Assembly: GCF_046224405.1 (NCBI RefSeq)
Contig: NZ_JBJXRK010000006.1
Span: 1-64,000, forward strand
Length of the DNA: 64,000 bases
Origin: Gudongella sp046224405
GTDB taxonomy: Bacteria > Bacillota > Clostridia > Tissierellales > Tissierellaceae
Reading direction: 5' to 3'
Under the pieces are notes generated by a model, which was given only the letters and a program-made list of their open reading frames with translations, ran no database searches and was not told the origin of the DNA. Both the position numbers and the translations under genes were made by a program. Below are positions 15,884 through 23,742 of the stretch, piece by piece (position 1 is the first letter of the stretch; every line of letters begins with the position of its first letter).

Positions 15884-16629
15884 TGGCAATTGTATTTGAG
15901 AAAACAAAAGGATTAACTGACAAGCCTACCCATTATTGTCCAGGCTGTACACATGGAATAATTCACAGACTTGTTGCCGAGGTAATGGAGGAGATGGATC
16001 TTCTGGACGAAGCCATTGGTGTTGCACCTGTAGGCTGTTCAGTATTGGCATACGACTATTTCAATGTAGATATGCACGAGGCGGCTCACGGTAGAGCGCC
16101 AGCAGTTGCTACCGGTATCAAAAGGGTTCATCCTAAGAATTTTGTCTTCACATATCAGGGAGACGGTGACCTTGCCTCAATCGGTACTGCAGAAATTGTC
16201 CATGCTGCCCATAGAGGAGAGAGGTTCACAACTATTTTCGTGAACAATGCAATATACGGGATGACTGGCGGACAAATGGCTCCTACTACATTGATAGGAC
16301 AAAAAACAACAACATCCCCTTATGGTAGAGAAGAAGCTACAACAGGTAAGCCAATCAAGATGTCAGAGATGTTGGCAACAATCGATGGTGCCAAGTTTGT
16401 GGAGAGGGTTGCAGTGAACACACCTGCCAACATAAGAAAAGCAAAAAAGGCTATCAGGGAAGCATTCAAGGTTCAGCTTGAAGGGAAGGGATTCGGTATT
16501 GTTGAGATTCTTTCAACCTGTCCGACAAACTGGGGTCTTACACCTGTGGAAGCAATGAAATGGTTGGAGAAGGATATGATTCCTTACTATCCATTGGGTA
16601 ACTTCAAAAAGCCAGAGGAGGTAGAATAG
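15883..16629 (+). CDS. vorA: 2-oxoacid:ferredoxin oxidoreductase beta subunit (TPP-binding)
   Basis: The 248-residue beta subunit binds thiamine diphosphate. It has the N-terminal CPGCTHGI, then VGCSVLAYDYFNVD, the TPP-Mg motif YQGDGDLASIGTAEIVHAA with downstream NNAIYGMTGGQMAPTT, and ILSTCPTNWGLTPVEAM near the end. It overlaps the alpha stop by one base and precedes gamma by 2 nt, so the subunits are made together. Confidence 0.9.
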   Translation: MAIVFEKTKGLTDKPTHYCPGCTHGIIHRLVAEVMEEMDLLDEAIGVAPVGCSVLAYDYFNVDMHEAAHGRAPAVATGIKRVHPKNFVFTYQGDGDLASIGTAEIVHAAHRGERFTTIFVNNAIYGMTGGQMAPTTLIGQKTTTSPYGREEATTGKPIKMSEMLATIDGAKFVERVAVNTPANIRKAKKAIREAFKVQLEGKGFGIVEILSTCPTNWGLTPVEAMKWLEKDMIPYYPLGNFKKPEEVE

Positions 16630-16631
16630 AG

Positions 16632-17189
16632 ATGAATGAAAGATTAATTATCGCCGGATTTGGTGGACAGGGTGTAATGGCAATGGGACAACTATTGACA
16701 TATTCTGGAATGATAGAGGGTAAAAATGTATCATGGCTACCATCATACGGTCCTGAGATGCGTGGAGGTACTGCAAACTGTAATGTTACAATATCCTCAG
16801 ATCCAGTGGGATCACCTGTAGTAATTGAGGCAACAACTGCCGTTGTACTTAACCTTCCATCACTTGACAAGTTTGAAGACAGTGTGGTACCAGGTGGAAA
16901 CCTTATGATCAACTCATCTCTAATAGAGAAAAAGGCTGAAAGGGATGACATAAATGTTTACTATATACCAGCCAATGAAATAGCAAATGAAATAGGCAAT
17001 GCCAGAATTGCAAACATGGTTATGCTTGGAGCATATATTGAGATAACTGGAGCAATCAAGATTGAATCAGTATATGAAGCATTTGGAAAGGTATTTGGAG
17101 AAACAAAGGCTCACCTCCTTCCAATTAACAAGGATGCCCTTAAGAGAGGGGCAGAGGTAGTAAGAGAGCAGATGAAGGTAAACGCATAG
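16632..17189 (+). CDS. vorC: 2-oxoacid:ferredoxin oxidoreductase gamma subunit
   Basis: The 185-residue gamma subunit begins IIAGFGGQGVMAMGQLL, the CoA-binding-side motif of the family, and continues SWLPSYGPEMRGGTANCNVTIS and NMVMLGAYIE. It completes the complex and the operon, which ends in the bidirectional terminator at 17195-17222. Confidence 0.9.
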   Translation: MNERLIIAGFGGQGVMAMGQLLTYSGMIEGKNVSWLPSYGPEMRGGTANCNVTISSDPVGSPVVIEATTAVVLNLPSLDKFEDSVVPGGNLMINSSLIEKKAERDDINVYYIPANEIANEIGNARIANMVMLGAYIEITGAIKIESVYEAFGKVFGETKAHLLPINKDALKRGAEVVREQMKVNA

Positions 17190-17194
17190 AATAA

Positions 17195-17222
17195 AAAAGC
17201 CAGACCGACAGGTCTGGCTTTT
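17195..17222. terminator. Bidirectional terminator between vor and the selenium cluster
   Basis: The 12-bp stem AAAAGCCAGACC/GGTCTGGCTTTT (17195-17206 with 17211-17222) has a GACA loop and T-runs on either strand. Nearly the same element lies at 20079-20110, on the other side of the selenium cluster. Confidence 0.9.
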
Positions 17223-17223
17223 G

Positions 17224-17463
17224 CTAGCTTTGATGAAATATTTCCCTATAGTCATTATCTCGTATTTCGTATACCTTTTCAACCTCGTTGTCAGTAAGTA
17301 TAAGTATATCACCATCATGGCTGACTCTAGCTCCTATTCCACAGTTGGAGCTCAATGCTCTTGGTACAGGCATCAACTTGCAGGAAACATTCAACCCTTT
17401 AAGTTTTCTCTGAAACTTTATTGCTCCTGAATGGGTAAAGAAAAGGACCATATAGCTTTTCAT
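17224..17463 (-). CDS. DUF3343 domain protein (putative Se/S carrier-like)
   Basis: The 79-residue protein matches the small DUF3343 family: an N-terminal YMVLFFTHSGAIKFQRKL strand-helix, then MPVPRALSSNCGIGARV with its conserved cysteine after the PxP. Genes of this family recur beside YedE and TusA-like proteins in bacteria that handle selenium, and have been proposed as Se/S carriers. It starts one base after the TusA-like stop, so it is the last gene of a three-gene operon (yedE, tusA-like, DUF3343). Confidence 0.75.
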   Translation of the reverse strand: MKSYMVLFFTHSGAIKFQRKLKGLNVSCKLMPVPRALSSNCGIGARVSHDGDILILTDNEVEKVYEIRDNDYREIFHQS

Positions 17464-17464
17464 G

Positions 17465-17671
17465 CTATTTTCTACCCATGATCAAAATATCATCATCTTG
17501 ATTCTGAAATTCCAAAAAGAAGCCTTCATGGCTCAAATATCTTTCTATATTGCCCTTGGCTGTCTCATTGTCCACTAGTATCTGAACAATATCTGGACTT
17601 TTTTTAAGAGCGTTTTTAGTCATGAGCACAGGCTGTGGACAGGACATTCCTCTTGCATCAATTATATTCAT
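17465..17671 (-). CDS. TusA/YedF-like sulfur (selenium) carrier protein
   Basis: This 68-residue TusA-fold protein has the motif DARGMSCPQPVLMTKNAL, where the CPxP cysteine would hold a persulfide or selenide. The remainder matches the betaalpha-betaalpha-beta-beta TusA fold (VQILVDNETAKGNIERYL). The second, DsrE-like domain of full YedF is absent. It lies 13 nt after yedE in the same direction. GGAGGAG precedes the start. Confidence 0.85.
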   Translation of the reverse strand: MNIIDARGMSCPQPVLMTKNALKKSPDIVQILVDNETAKGNIERYLSHEGFFLEFQNQDDDILIMGRK

Positions 17672-17684
17672 TTATTCTCCTCCT

Positions 17685-18749
17685 TTATGCTTCTGCGCGT
17701 TTTGTTGCAAACTCGGAATTGGCTGCTGATATTATCGCAACCAATACAAGGCTTATCATTACGGCTATCTGTCCATTCACAGTAGGTCCGGCACCGCTTG
17801 AAGCCAAGCCAAAATTATGGGCGATGGCTGCTCCAGCCACCATCCCGATTACACTGACAGCTGAATCGGTATTACCTTCACCTGCAAGGATAAGCTGTCT
17901 CATGGGACATCCTCCAAGAAGAACTGAACCCCATCCCGCCAGCAGCATCCCCATAAAATTCCACAAACCATCGCTATGGGCAATAGGCTGGTCTACAAAT
18001 CCCAAATTGAAATAACCCATAAATACATTACCTGCAAAGGCAAAAATTAGAATTGCAACAAATCCAGAAATAAGATGGGAATCCCTAAAGAGGATCATAT
18101 CTCTAATTCCGCCTACCATACATAGTCTGGTCCTTTGGGCAAGCCATCCAACAATCAACCCTGCACCAAGGGAAATCCAGATAGGTGCATGCATGGAGCC
18201 GGGACCTTCATTGCTGAAAAACAGAAAACCTGCGCCGGAAATCAAGAGAATAAGCAATCCGATATTTATGCCTGGAAATATGTACCCTTCAATTGAAGGC
18301 ATTTTGTAGCTTCTTTTCAAGCTGAAGCCCTTATTCAAAAACAATACTCCAAAGTATATTCCTACAGCATATCCTCCGATGCCAAGCAGTGCGTTAAGAT
18401 CCCCTCCTGCAAGCCTCAGTACCATTCTAAGGGGACAGCCTAAAAACATCAAGGCCCCAATCATGACCACAGCACCAAGTACAAATCTAGTGAAGGGTGA
18501 AGAACCTCCATTTGTTTTAAATTCCTTGTTCTTGATGGACACTATAAATGCACCTAGGACCAGACCTATAACCTCAGGTCTTATGTACTGAACAACTCCT
18601 GCACGGTGCAAGCCTATGCCACCTGCTATGTCTCTAAGAAAACATGCAATGCAAAATCCCATATTTGTCGGATTTCCAAAATACACAAGCAGTACGGAGA
18701 GTATTCCAACCACCGCCCCGGCAAAGATAATACTTCTTTTTTCTTTCAT
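17685..18749 (-). CDS. yedE: YedE family selenium/sulfur membrane transporter
   Basis: The 354-residue integral membrane protein has about nine to ten helices. The stretches GFCIACFLRDIAGGIGLHRAGVVQYIRPEVIG near the start and FLGCPLRMVLRLAGGD, RTRLCMVGGIRDM and LLGGCPMRQLILAGEG later are the cysteine-containing motifs of the YeeE/YedE family, and the first is typical of its selenium-metabolism branch. It probably imports a selenium or sulfur compound. The start is placed at the ATG preceded by GGGGG (MKEKRS), not the longer frame beginning at 18782. The promoter is at 18795-18823. Confidence 0.85.
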   Translation of the reverse strand: MKEKRSIIFAGAVVGILSVLLVYFGNPTNMGFCIACFLRDIAGGIGLHRAGVVQYIRPEVIGLVLGAFIVSIKNKEFKTNGGSSPFTRFVLGAVVMIGALMFLGCPLRMVLRLAGGDLNALLGIGGYAVGIYFGVLFLNKGFSLKRSYKMPSIEGYIFPGINIGLLILLISGAGFLFFSNEGPGSMHAPIWISLGAGLIVGWLAQRTRLCMVGGIRDMILFRDSHLISGFVAILIFAFAGNVFMGYFNLGFVDQPIAHSDGLWNFMGMLLAGWGSVLLGGCPMRQLILAGEGNTDSAVSVIGMVAGAAIAHNFGLASSGAGPTVNGQIAVMISLVLVAIISAANSEFATKRAEA

Positions 18750-18788
18750 TTCAATCCCCCTATTCCTATGTAATGATGACATATATTC

Positions 18789-18802
18789 GTTATGATTATA
18801 AC
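18789..18802. promoter_or_regulatory. Candidate operator in the yedE / aminotransferase divergent region
   Basis: GTTATGATTATAAC is a 14-bp palindrome with 12 symmetric positions. It spans the -10 element of the yedE promoter on the minus strand. The binding protein is unknown. Confidence 0.35.
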
Positions 18803-18823
18803 AATACCTGAGAAATAAGTTAA
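18795..18823 (-). promoter_or_regulatory. Promoter of the yedE operon
   Basis: On the minus strand, TTAACT (18818-18823) and a consensus TATAAT (18795-18800) are 17 bp apart. The yedE ATG lies about 45 bp downstream. Confidence 0.55.
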
Positions 18824-18932
18824 ATTGAATTTATTAATGGAAAATATTTATCTATTAGAAAATTTAATACCAATTGAAATAAAAGTAAAAAGGGAGTAGC
18901 ATCAAATTAACAATTAGTGGAGGATGGTATCT

Positions 18933-20078
18933 ATGAAAAGGGTGTATCTTGATAATGGAGCTACTAGTTTTCCCAAGGCTCCAGGGGTTGCAGAGTCTAT
19001 GATGGATTACATAATGAATAACGGTGCAAATGTAGGGAGAGGAATTTATGAAAGTTCATTTCAAGCAGAAAACATTGTCTATGAAACAAGGGAAAAGCTG
19101 GCAAAAATGTTTCACTTCCATGAGCCAGCCAATGTGGTATTCACGAAAAACATAACAGAAAGTCTAAACATAGTTCTAAAGGGATTACTGACGAAAAATG
19201 ATCATGTAATAGTTTCTTCCATGGAACACAATGCAGTTATGAGGCCATTGAACTCTCTGGGTAAGAAGGGTGTTTCATTTTCAAGAATACAATGTAATCA
19301 AGTAGGTGAGCTAAACCCTCAGGATATTCTAAGACAAGTCAATGGCAATACAAGAGCAGTTGTTATGACCCATGCGTCCAATGTTTGCGGGACCATACTG
19401 AATCTGGAGGAAGTGGGGAAAATATGTAAGGATAAAGGCCTGATGTTTATAGTGGATGCAGCACAAACAGCTGGATTTATGGATGTTGATTTCAAGAGGC
19501 TAAATGCTGATGTAATTGCCTTTACCGGACACAAGAGTCTACTTGGTCCACAAGGTATGGGAGGATTTTTAATCAGCGATGACCTTGCAAAGGTAATAGA
19601 GACATTCATAGAGGGTGGCACCGGCAGTCTTTCTGATAAGGAGATACAACCTGAATATATGCCAGATAAGCTTGAGGCTGGTACACAAAACATTCCTGGA
19701 ATTTATGGGCTCAATGCTGCTTTGGAGTATCTTGAAAAGAGAGGTATCGAAAACCTCAGAAGTATTGAAATGAATTTGGTCCAGGAATTCTTGGATGGAT
19801 TGAGGAAAATCAATGGAATAGAAGTAATTGGGAAAAAGTCTGTTAATGACCGTACAGGTGTGGTTTCAATAGATGTACCTGGAAAGGACAATGCAGATAT
19901 ATCCTTTAGGCTTAATGATGAGTATGGTATTTCAACTAGATGCGGGATGCACTGCGCCCCCTCAGCTCATGAGACACTGGGGACCTTCCCAAGGGGAACA
20001 GTACGATTCAGCTTCTCCCACTTCAATACCCTGGAAGAGGTGGAATACACCCTGGAGGCAATCAAGAAACTAACCTAA
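18933..20078 (+). CDS. Class-V aminotransferase, cysteine desulfurase / selenocysteine lyase-like
   Basis: This 381-residue PLP enzyme belongs to the NifS/SufS superfamily. It has an N-terminal YLDNGATSFPKAP, the EHNAVMRPL segment, the PLP lysine in AFTGHKSLLGPQG, and a late cysteine loop RCGMHCAPSAHETLG, as in the subgroup often found in selenium gene clusters. It would release sulfur from cysteine or selenium from selenocysteine onto a carrier. An ATG at 18924 touches the GGAGG (18919-18923), so the ATG at 18933, 9 nt from that site, is chosen. It diverges from yedE-tusA-DUF3343, with which it probably works. Confidence 0.87.
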   Translation: MKRVYLDNGATSFPKAPGVAESMMDYIMNNGANVGRGIYESSFQAENIVYETREKLAKMFHFHEPANVVFTKNITESLNIVLKGLLTKNDHVIVSSMEHNAVMRPLNSLGKKGVSFSRIQCNQVGELNPQDILRQVNGNTRAVVMTHASNVCGTILNLEEVGKICKDKGLMFIVDAAQTAGFMDVDFKRLNADVIAFTGHKSLLGPQGMGGFLISDDLAKVIETFIEGGTGSLSDKEIQPEYMPDKLEAGTQNIPGIYGLNAALEYLEKRGIENLRSIEMNLVQEFLDGLRKINGIEVIGKKSVNDRTGVVSIDVPGKDNADISFRLNDEYGISTRCGMHCAPSAHETLGTFPRGTVRFSFSHFNTLEEVEYTLEAIKKLT

Positions 20079-20110
20079 TGAAAAGCCAGACCGTCAGGTC
20101 TGGCTTTTCA
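20079..20110. terminator. Bidirectional terminator after the aminotransferase
   Basis: The 14-bp stem TGAAAAGCCAGACC/GGTCTGGCTTTTCA (20079-20092 with 20097-20110) has a GTCA loop and serves both converging genes. The inner 12 bp equal the element at 17195-17222. Confidence 0.9.
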
Positions 20111-20112
20111 TA

Positions 20113-21171
20113 TCATATCAGCGCAGCTTCAAATTCATCCATAAGCGCATCTACTGTTGTTATTTTGTCTACAAGATAGCCTCTTTTCCCTATGAAAACC
20201 AACCCGTTGTCCACATCTCCCTGAACGGCCCTCACAAGGGCGCTGGTGATGCAATAGGGCGTAGTGGCTGGATTACAGGCACTTAGGCAATTATAGCACT
20301 TGGTAATCTTTTCCCTCTCAAGGGAGACCTTTTCAATAAAGGGTGTCATTATAGCCTGTCCAGGCATTCCTACAGGACTGACTATATAATCGATGGACGC
20401 CTCATCTGCATTTACATAGGCCATCTTGTAATCATTATGGGCATCACATTCCTCTGTTGCAACAAACCTTGTTCCCATCTGAACTCCATCTGCTCCAAGA
20501 TCGAGGAATTTTTTTATGTCCTCGCTGTTGTATATCCCACCTGCTACCACAATCTGGGCTGTTTTCCCGGCCTTTTCCTCAAAGGGTCTGATGGCATTCT
20601 TAACCTCGGTGAAAATATCCTCAAGCTTTGGAATTGGACCAGCTGAAAGAACTTCCTTGCTGAATCCAAGATGACCTCCCGCCAGGGGACCTTCGATTAT
20701 TATAAGCTCAGGGAAATAGTTATGACGTTTTATCCATAACTTGGTAATTACTGCAGCAGCCTTACCTGAGGAGACTATTGGAGCAATTTTTGTCTTGCTT
20801 CCCTTAACCAGTCCCGGTAGGTCATTTGGCAAACCTGCTCCAGAAATTATCAAATCAATTTTTTCTTCAACTGCAGCCTTAACTGTATCTGCATAATTCT
20901 CTATGGCAACCATTAGGTTAACTCCAAGGATACCTAGGGGACTCTTTTCCCTTGCGGTTCTTATTTCCTTTCTTAAGGCCCTAATATTTGCTTCCTTGGT
21001 GTTTGTCATGAAATCAGGTTCCCTAAATCCAATCTGAACTCCAGATATGACACCAATTCCGCCTCTGTTGGCAACGGCTGAGGCAAGCCCTGAAAGAGAT
21101 ACTCCTACACCCATACCACCTTGGATAATTGGCAGTTGTGTTATTTTTTCTCCGATTTGCAATTGTTTCAT
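20113..21171 (-). CDS. FMN-dependent 2-nitropropane dioxygenase / FabK-like oxidoreductase
   Basis: The 352-residue TIM-barrel flavoprotein resembles nitronate monooxygenase and FabK: IIQGGMGVGVSLSGLASAVANRGGIGVIS at the start, GVNLMVAIENYADTVKAAVE, IIIEGPLAGGHLGF and GADGVQMGTRFVATEECDAH. It differs from the FabK at 22783 by an added C-terminal stretch with cysteines (KCYNCLSACNPATTPYC), which could bind a metal or a cluster. It lies 15 nt after fabZ on the same strand, so a role linked to fatty acids is possible. I place the start at the ATG at 21171, after GAGAAGGTG. Confidence 0.82.
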   Translation of the reverse strand: MKQLQIGEKITQLPIIQGGMGVGVSLSGLASAVANRGGIGVISGVQIGFREPDFMTNTKEANIRALRKEIRTAREKSPLGILGVNLMVAIENYADTVKAAVEEKIDLIISGAGLPNDLPGLVKGSKTKIAPIVSSGKAAAVITKLWIKRHNYFPELIIIEGPLAGGHLGFSKEVLSAGPIPKLEDIFTEVKNAIRPFEEKAGKTAQIVVAGGIYNSEDIKKFLDLGADGVQMGTRFVATEECDAHNDYKMAYVNADEASIDYIVSPVGMPGQAIMTPFIEKVSLEREKITKCYNCLSACNPATTPYCITSALVRAVQGDVDNGLVFIGKRGYLVDKITTVDALMDEFEAALI

Positions 21172-21186
21172 TAACACACCTTCTCT

Positions 21187-21618
21187 CTATTTATCTATGG
21201 CAAATAGGAATTCACCTTCAGCGGCAACCTCGCCATTAACATAGGCTACGCCCTGGCCAATTCCTATTGAAACTCTAAGCTTAGTAATTTCAACATCCAT
21301 CTTCAGCACGTCTCCGGGCTTAACCTTCCTCTTGAACCTAAACTTGTTTATCCCTGCAAAGTAGGGAGTCTTTCCCTTAAAGTCATCTCTGGCCAAGAGG
21401 ATAATTGCCCCCACTTGAGCCATTGTCTCAATGATTATGACACCTGGCATCACAGGGTTTCCAGGAAAATGACCCTGAAAAAAAGGTTCGTTGATCGTAA
21501 CCATCTTATAACCGGTTCCGGTTTTACCTTCCTCGGTTACATCGATCCTATCCACAAAAAGAAAAGGCTGTCTGTGAGGAATAAGCTCCATAATATGGTT
21601 GATATCATAGGATTTCAA
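21187..21618 (-). CDS. fabZ: 3-hydroxyacyl-ACP dehydratase FabZ
   Basis: The 143-residue hot-dog-fold dehydratase removes water from 3-hydroxyacyl-ACP in fatty-acid elongation. The catalytic pair is His50 in FFQGHFPGNPVMPG and Glu64 in IIIETMAQ. It starts at TTG with GGAGGTG upstream. It is split from the main fab operon and transcribed divergently from fabH, so the 164-bp gap between them probably controls both units. Confidence 0.93.
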   Translation of the reverse strand: MKSYDINHIMELIPHRQPFLFVDRIDVTEEGKTGTGYKMVTINEPFFQGHFPGNPVMPGVIIIETMAQVGAIILLARDDFKGKTPYFAGINKFRFKRKVKPGDVLKMDVEITKLRVSIGIGQGVAYVNGEVAAEGEFLFAIDK

Positions 21619-21661
21619 TCTTGTACACCTCCTTTTGATTTAATAGCAAGAAAATAAAATA

Positions 21662-21690
21662 TTGATTAAATCATCATTTTGTACTATACT
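21662..21690 (+). promoter_or_regulatory. Promoter of the fabH-fabF operon
   Basis: TTGATT (21662-21667) and TATACT (21685-21690) are 17 bp apart, predicting a start near 21697 and an 86-nt leader. Confidence 0.65.
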
Positions 21691-21696
21691 GTTCTT

Positions 21697-21752
21697 AAGT
21701 TTGCATGTGCCTATATTCAATAATAATTTAAAAACGAAAAATTTGCAAACTT
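21697..21752. promoter_or_regulatory. Inverted repeat in the fab leader
   Basis: AAGTTTGCA (21697-21705) and TGCAAACTT (21744-21752) are perfectly complementary, with 38 nt between. The first arm coincides with the predicted transcription start and the second ends about 18 nt before the ribosome site. It could be a paired operator for a fatty-acid regulator or a leader stem. The arms loosely recall FabT-type TTTGA half-sites but do not match them. Confidence 0.4.
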
Positions 21753-21782
21753 TTAATCCCCCTAAAAACAGGAGGTGGTAAA

Positions 21783-22790
21783 TTGAATAAAATATCCGTA
21801 GGAATCACCGGGATTGGGAGCTATGTTCCCGAGAATATCCTGACCAATGATGACCTTTCAAGAATGGTTGATACCAGTCATGAATGGATAGTCTCAAGAA
21901 CCGGTATAGAGGAGAGAAGAATTGCGGACAAGGATCAGGCAACATCAGATCTTTCAACCATAGCGGCATTGAAGGCTCTTGAAGATGCAGAAATGAAACC
22001 TGAGGACCTTGACCTGATAATCGTGGCAACCGCAACTCCGGACTATATGTTTCCATCAACGGCAGCAATGGTTCAAAAGAATATCGGAGCAGTCAAGGCG
22101 GCAGCCTTTGACATGAGCGTAGGTTGTTCAGGCTTTGTATATGGACTTGTAACCGGAGCAAACTTCGTACAGACGGGAATGTATAAAAGGGTAATGGTAA
22201 TTGGAGCAGAAATCCTTTCCTCGGTAGTGGATTGGGAGGACAGAAATACCTGCGTTTTGTTTGGAGACGGAGCGGGGGCGTGCATTTTGGAACCATGTGA
22301 CGAAAGTTTTGGAATTCTTTCTTCAGAGCTTGGGTCAGATGGTGTCAAAGGAGACGTTTTAATAATACCTGGAGGAGGGTCCAAAAACCCTGCTTCTGAA
22401 GAGACGGTGAAGAACAAGCTTCATGCCATCAGGATGGATGGCAAGGAGGTCTTCAAGTTTGCAGTGAGAGTAATGGAGCAATCCTCACTTAGGGTTCTGG
22501 AGAGCGCAGGACTGGCTAAAGAGGATCTGGACTTCATGATATCCCACCAGGCAAACAGTAGAATCATTGATGCAGCCATGAAAAAGCTGGAACTTAACAA
22601 GGATAAGACCCATGTTAATCTTACAAAATATGGGAACACTTCTGCAGCCTCCGTGCCAGTTGCACTGGATGAGGCTGTTAAAGGTGAGCTTATAAAGAAG
22701 GGTGACAACCTACTTCTCATAGCATTTGGGGCAGGATTGTCATGGGCATCTGTTGTCCTTAAGTGGAACAAGGAGGTAAGAAATGTTTGA
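21783..22790 (+). CDS. fabH: 3-oxoacyl-ACP synthase III FabH
   Basis: The 335-residue initiating condensing enzyme joins an acyl-CoA primer to malonyl-ACP. The catalytic triad is Cys115 in VGCSGFVYG, His in SHQANSRIID and Asn in YGNTSAASVP. The start is TTG after AGGAGGTGG. It is the first gene of fabH-fabK-fabD-fabG-acpP-fabF and overlaps fabK by 8 nt. The substrates in a cell with vor genes may include branched acyl-CoAs. Confidence 0.95.
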   Translation: MNKISVGITGIGSYVPENILTNDDLSRMVDTSHEWIVSRTGIEERRIADKDQATSDLSTIAALKALEDAEMKPEDLDLIIVATATPDYMFPSTAAMVQKNIGAVKAAAFDMSVGCSGFVYGLVTGANFVQTGMYKRVMVIGAEILSSVVDWEDRNTCVLFGDGAGACILEPCDESFGILSSELGSDGVKGDVLIIPGGGSKNPASEETVKNKLHAIRMDGKEVFKFAVRVMEQSSLRVLESAGLAKEDLDFMISHQANSRIIDAAMKKLELNKDKTHVNLTKYGNTSAASVPVALDEAVKGELIKKGDNLLLIAFGAGLSWASVVLKWNKEVRNV

Positions 22791-23742
22791 TTCAAGATTA
22801 AAGGAGCTTCTTGGAATCAAGTACCCCATATTCCAAGGAGGGATGGCTTGGGTTGCAACAAGTGAGCTGGCAGCTGCAGTATCTGAAGCCGGGGGACTTG
22901 GAATAATTGCAGCTGGAAATGCACCGGGGGACTATGTTCGAGAAGAAATAAGAAAATTGAAAGAAATGACCGATAAGCCATTTGGCGTGAATATTATGCT
23001 TTTATCACCCTTTGCCGAGGACATTGTGGATATAGTATGCGACGAGGGAGTTCCTGTTGTTACCACAGGTGCGGGAAATCCGGGAAAGTTTCTTGAAAGG
23101 TTCAGGAAACACAACATAAAGGTCATACCTGTGGTACCTACAGTATCCTTGGCAAAGAGACTGGAAAAGCAGGGAGTGGATGCATTGATTGTTGAGGGAA
23201 CTGAAGCCGGAGGCCATATTGGTGAACTTACAACAATGGCTCTTGTACCTCAGGTTCGAGATGCAGTTAGCATTCCAGTGATTGCTGCCGGTGGAATAGC
23301 CGATGGCAGGGGAATTGTTGCTGCATTGGCTCTTGGGGCGGATGGTGTTCAGCTTGGAACAAGATTTGTTTGCTCCACTGAAGCCAAGGTACACCAGAAT
23401 TACAAGGACAAGCTCATCAATGCAAAGGACAGGGATGCCCTTGTAACAGGTAGAAGCACGGGTCACCCTGTAAGAGTGATAAAGAATCAGTTTACTAGAG
23501 AGTTCATTGAGCTTGAAAAGTCTGGAGCGTCCATAGAGGACCTTGAGAAGATGGGTTCAGGTAGACTTCGGATGGCAGTTGTTGAAGGGGACGTTGATAA
23601 GGGCTCTGTAATGTCTGGACAAATTGCAGGAATGATCAATGATATCAAGCCCTGTCACGAGATCATACAACAGTTGATTCAGGAAGCTCAGCAGGTCTTG
23701 GGCAAGCTGAATAACCTGGAAGGAGGTGAGGTACATGAGTAA
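22783..23742 (+). CDS. fabK: Enoyl-ACP reductase II FabK
   Basis: This 319-residue FMN enzyme carries out the last reduction of each elongation cycle. IFQGGMAWVATSELAAAVSEAGGLGIIAAGN is the N-terminal flavin region, followed by GVNIMLLSPFAEDIV, IVEGTEAGGHIGELTT, VIAAGGIADGRGI and GADGVQLGTRFVCSTEAKVH. Length and operon position separate it from the longer relative at 20113. FabK rather than FabI is common in Clostridia and confers triclosan tolerance in known cases. It overlaps fabD by 8 nt. Confidence 0.93.
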   Translation: MFDSRLKELLGIKYPIFQGGMAWVATSELAAAVSEAGGLGIIAAGNAPGDYVREEIRKLKEMTDKPFGVNIMLLSPFAEDIVDIVCDEGVPVVTTGAGNPGKFLERFRKHNIKVIPVVPTVSLAKRLEKQGVDALIVEGTEAGGHIGELTTMALVPQVRDAVSIPVIAAGGIADGRGIVAALALGADGVQLGTRFVCSTEAKVHQNYKDKLINAKDRDALVTGRSTGHPVRVIKNQFTREFIELEKSGASIEDLEKMGSGRLRMAVVEGDVDKGSVMSGQIAGMINDIKPCHEIIQQLIQEAQQVLGKLNNLEGGEVHE

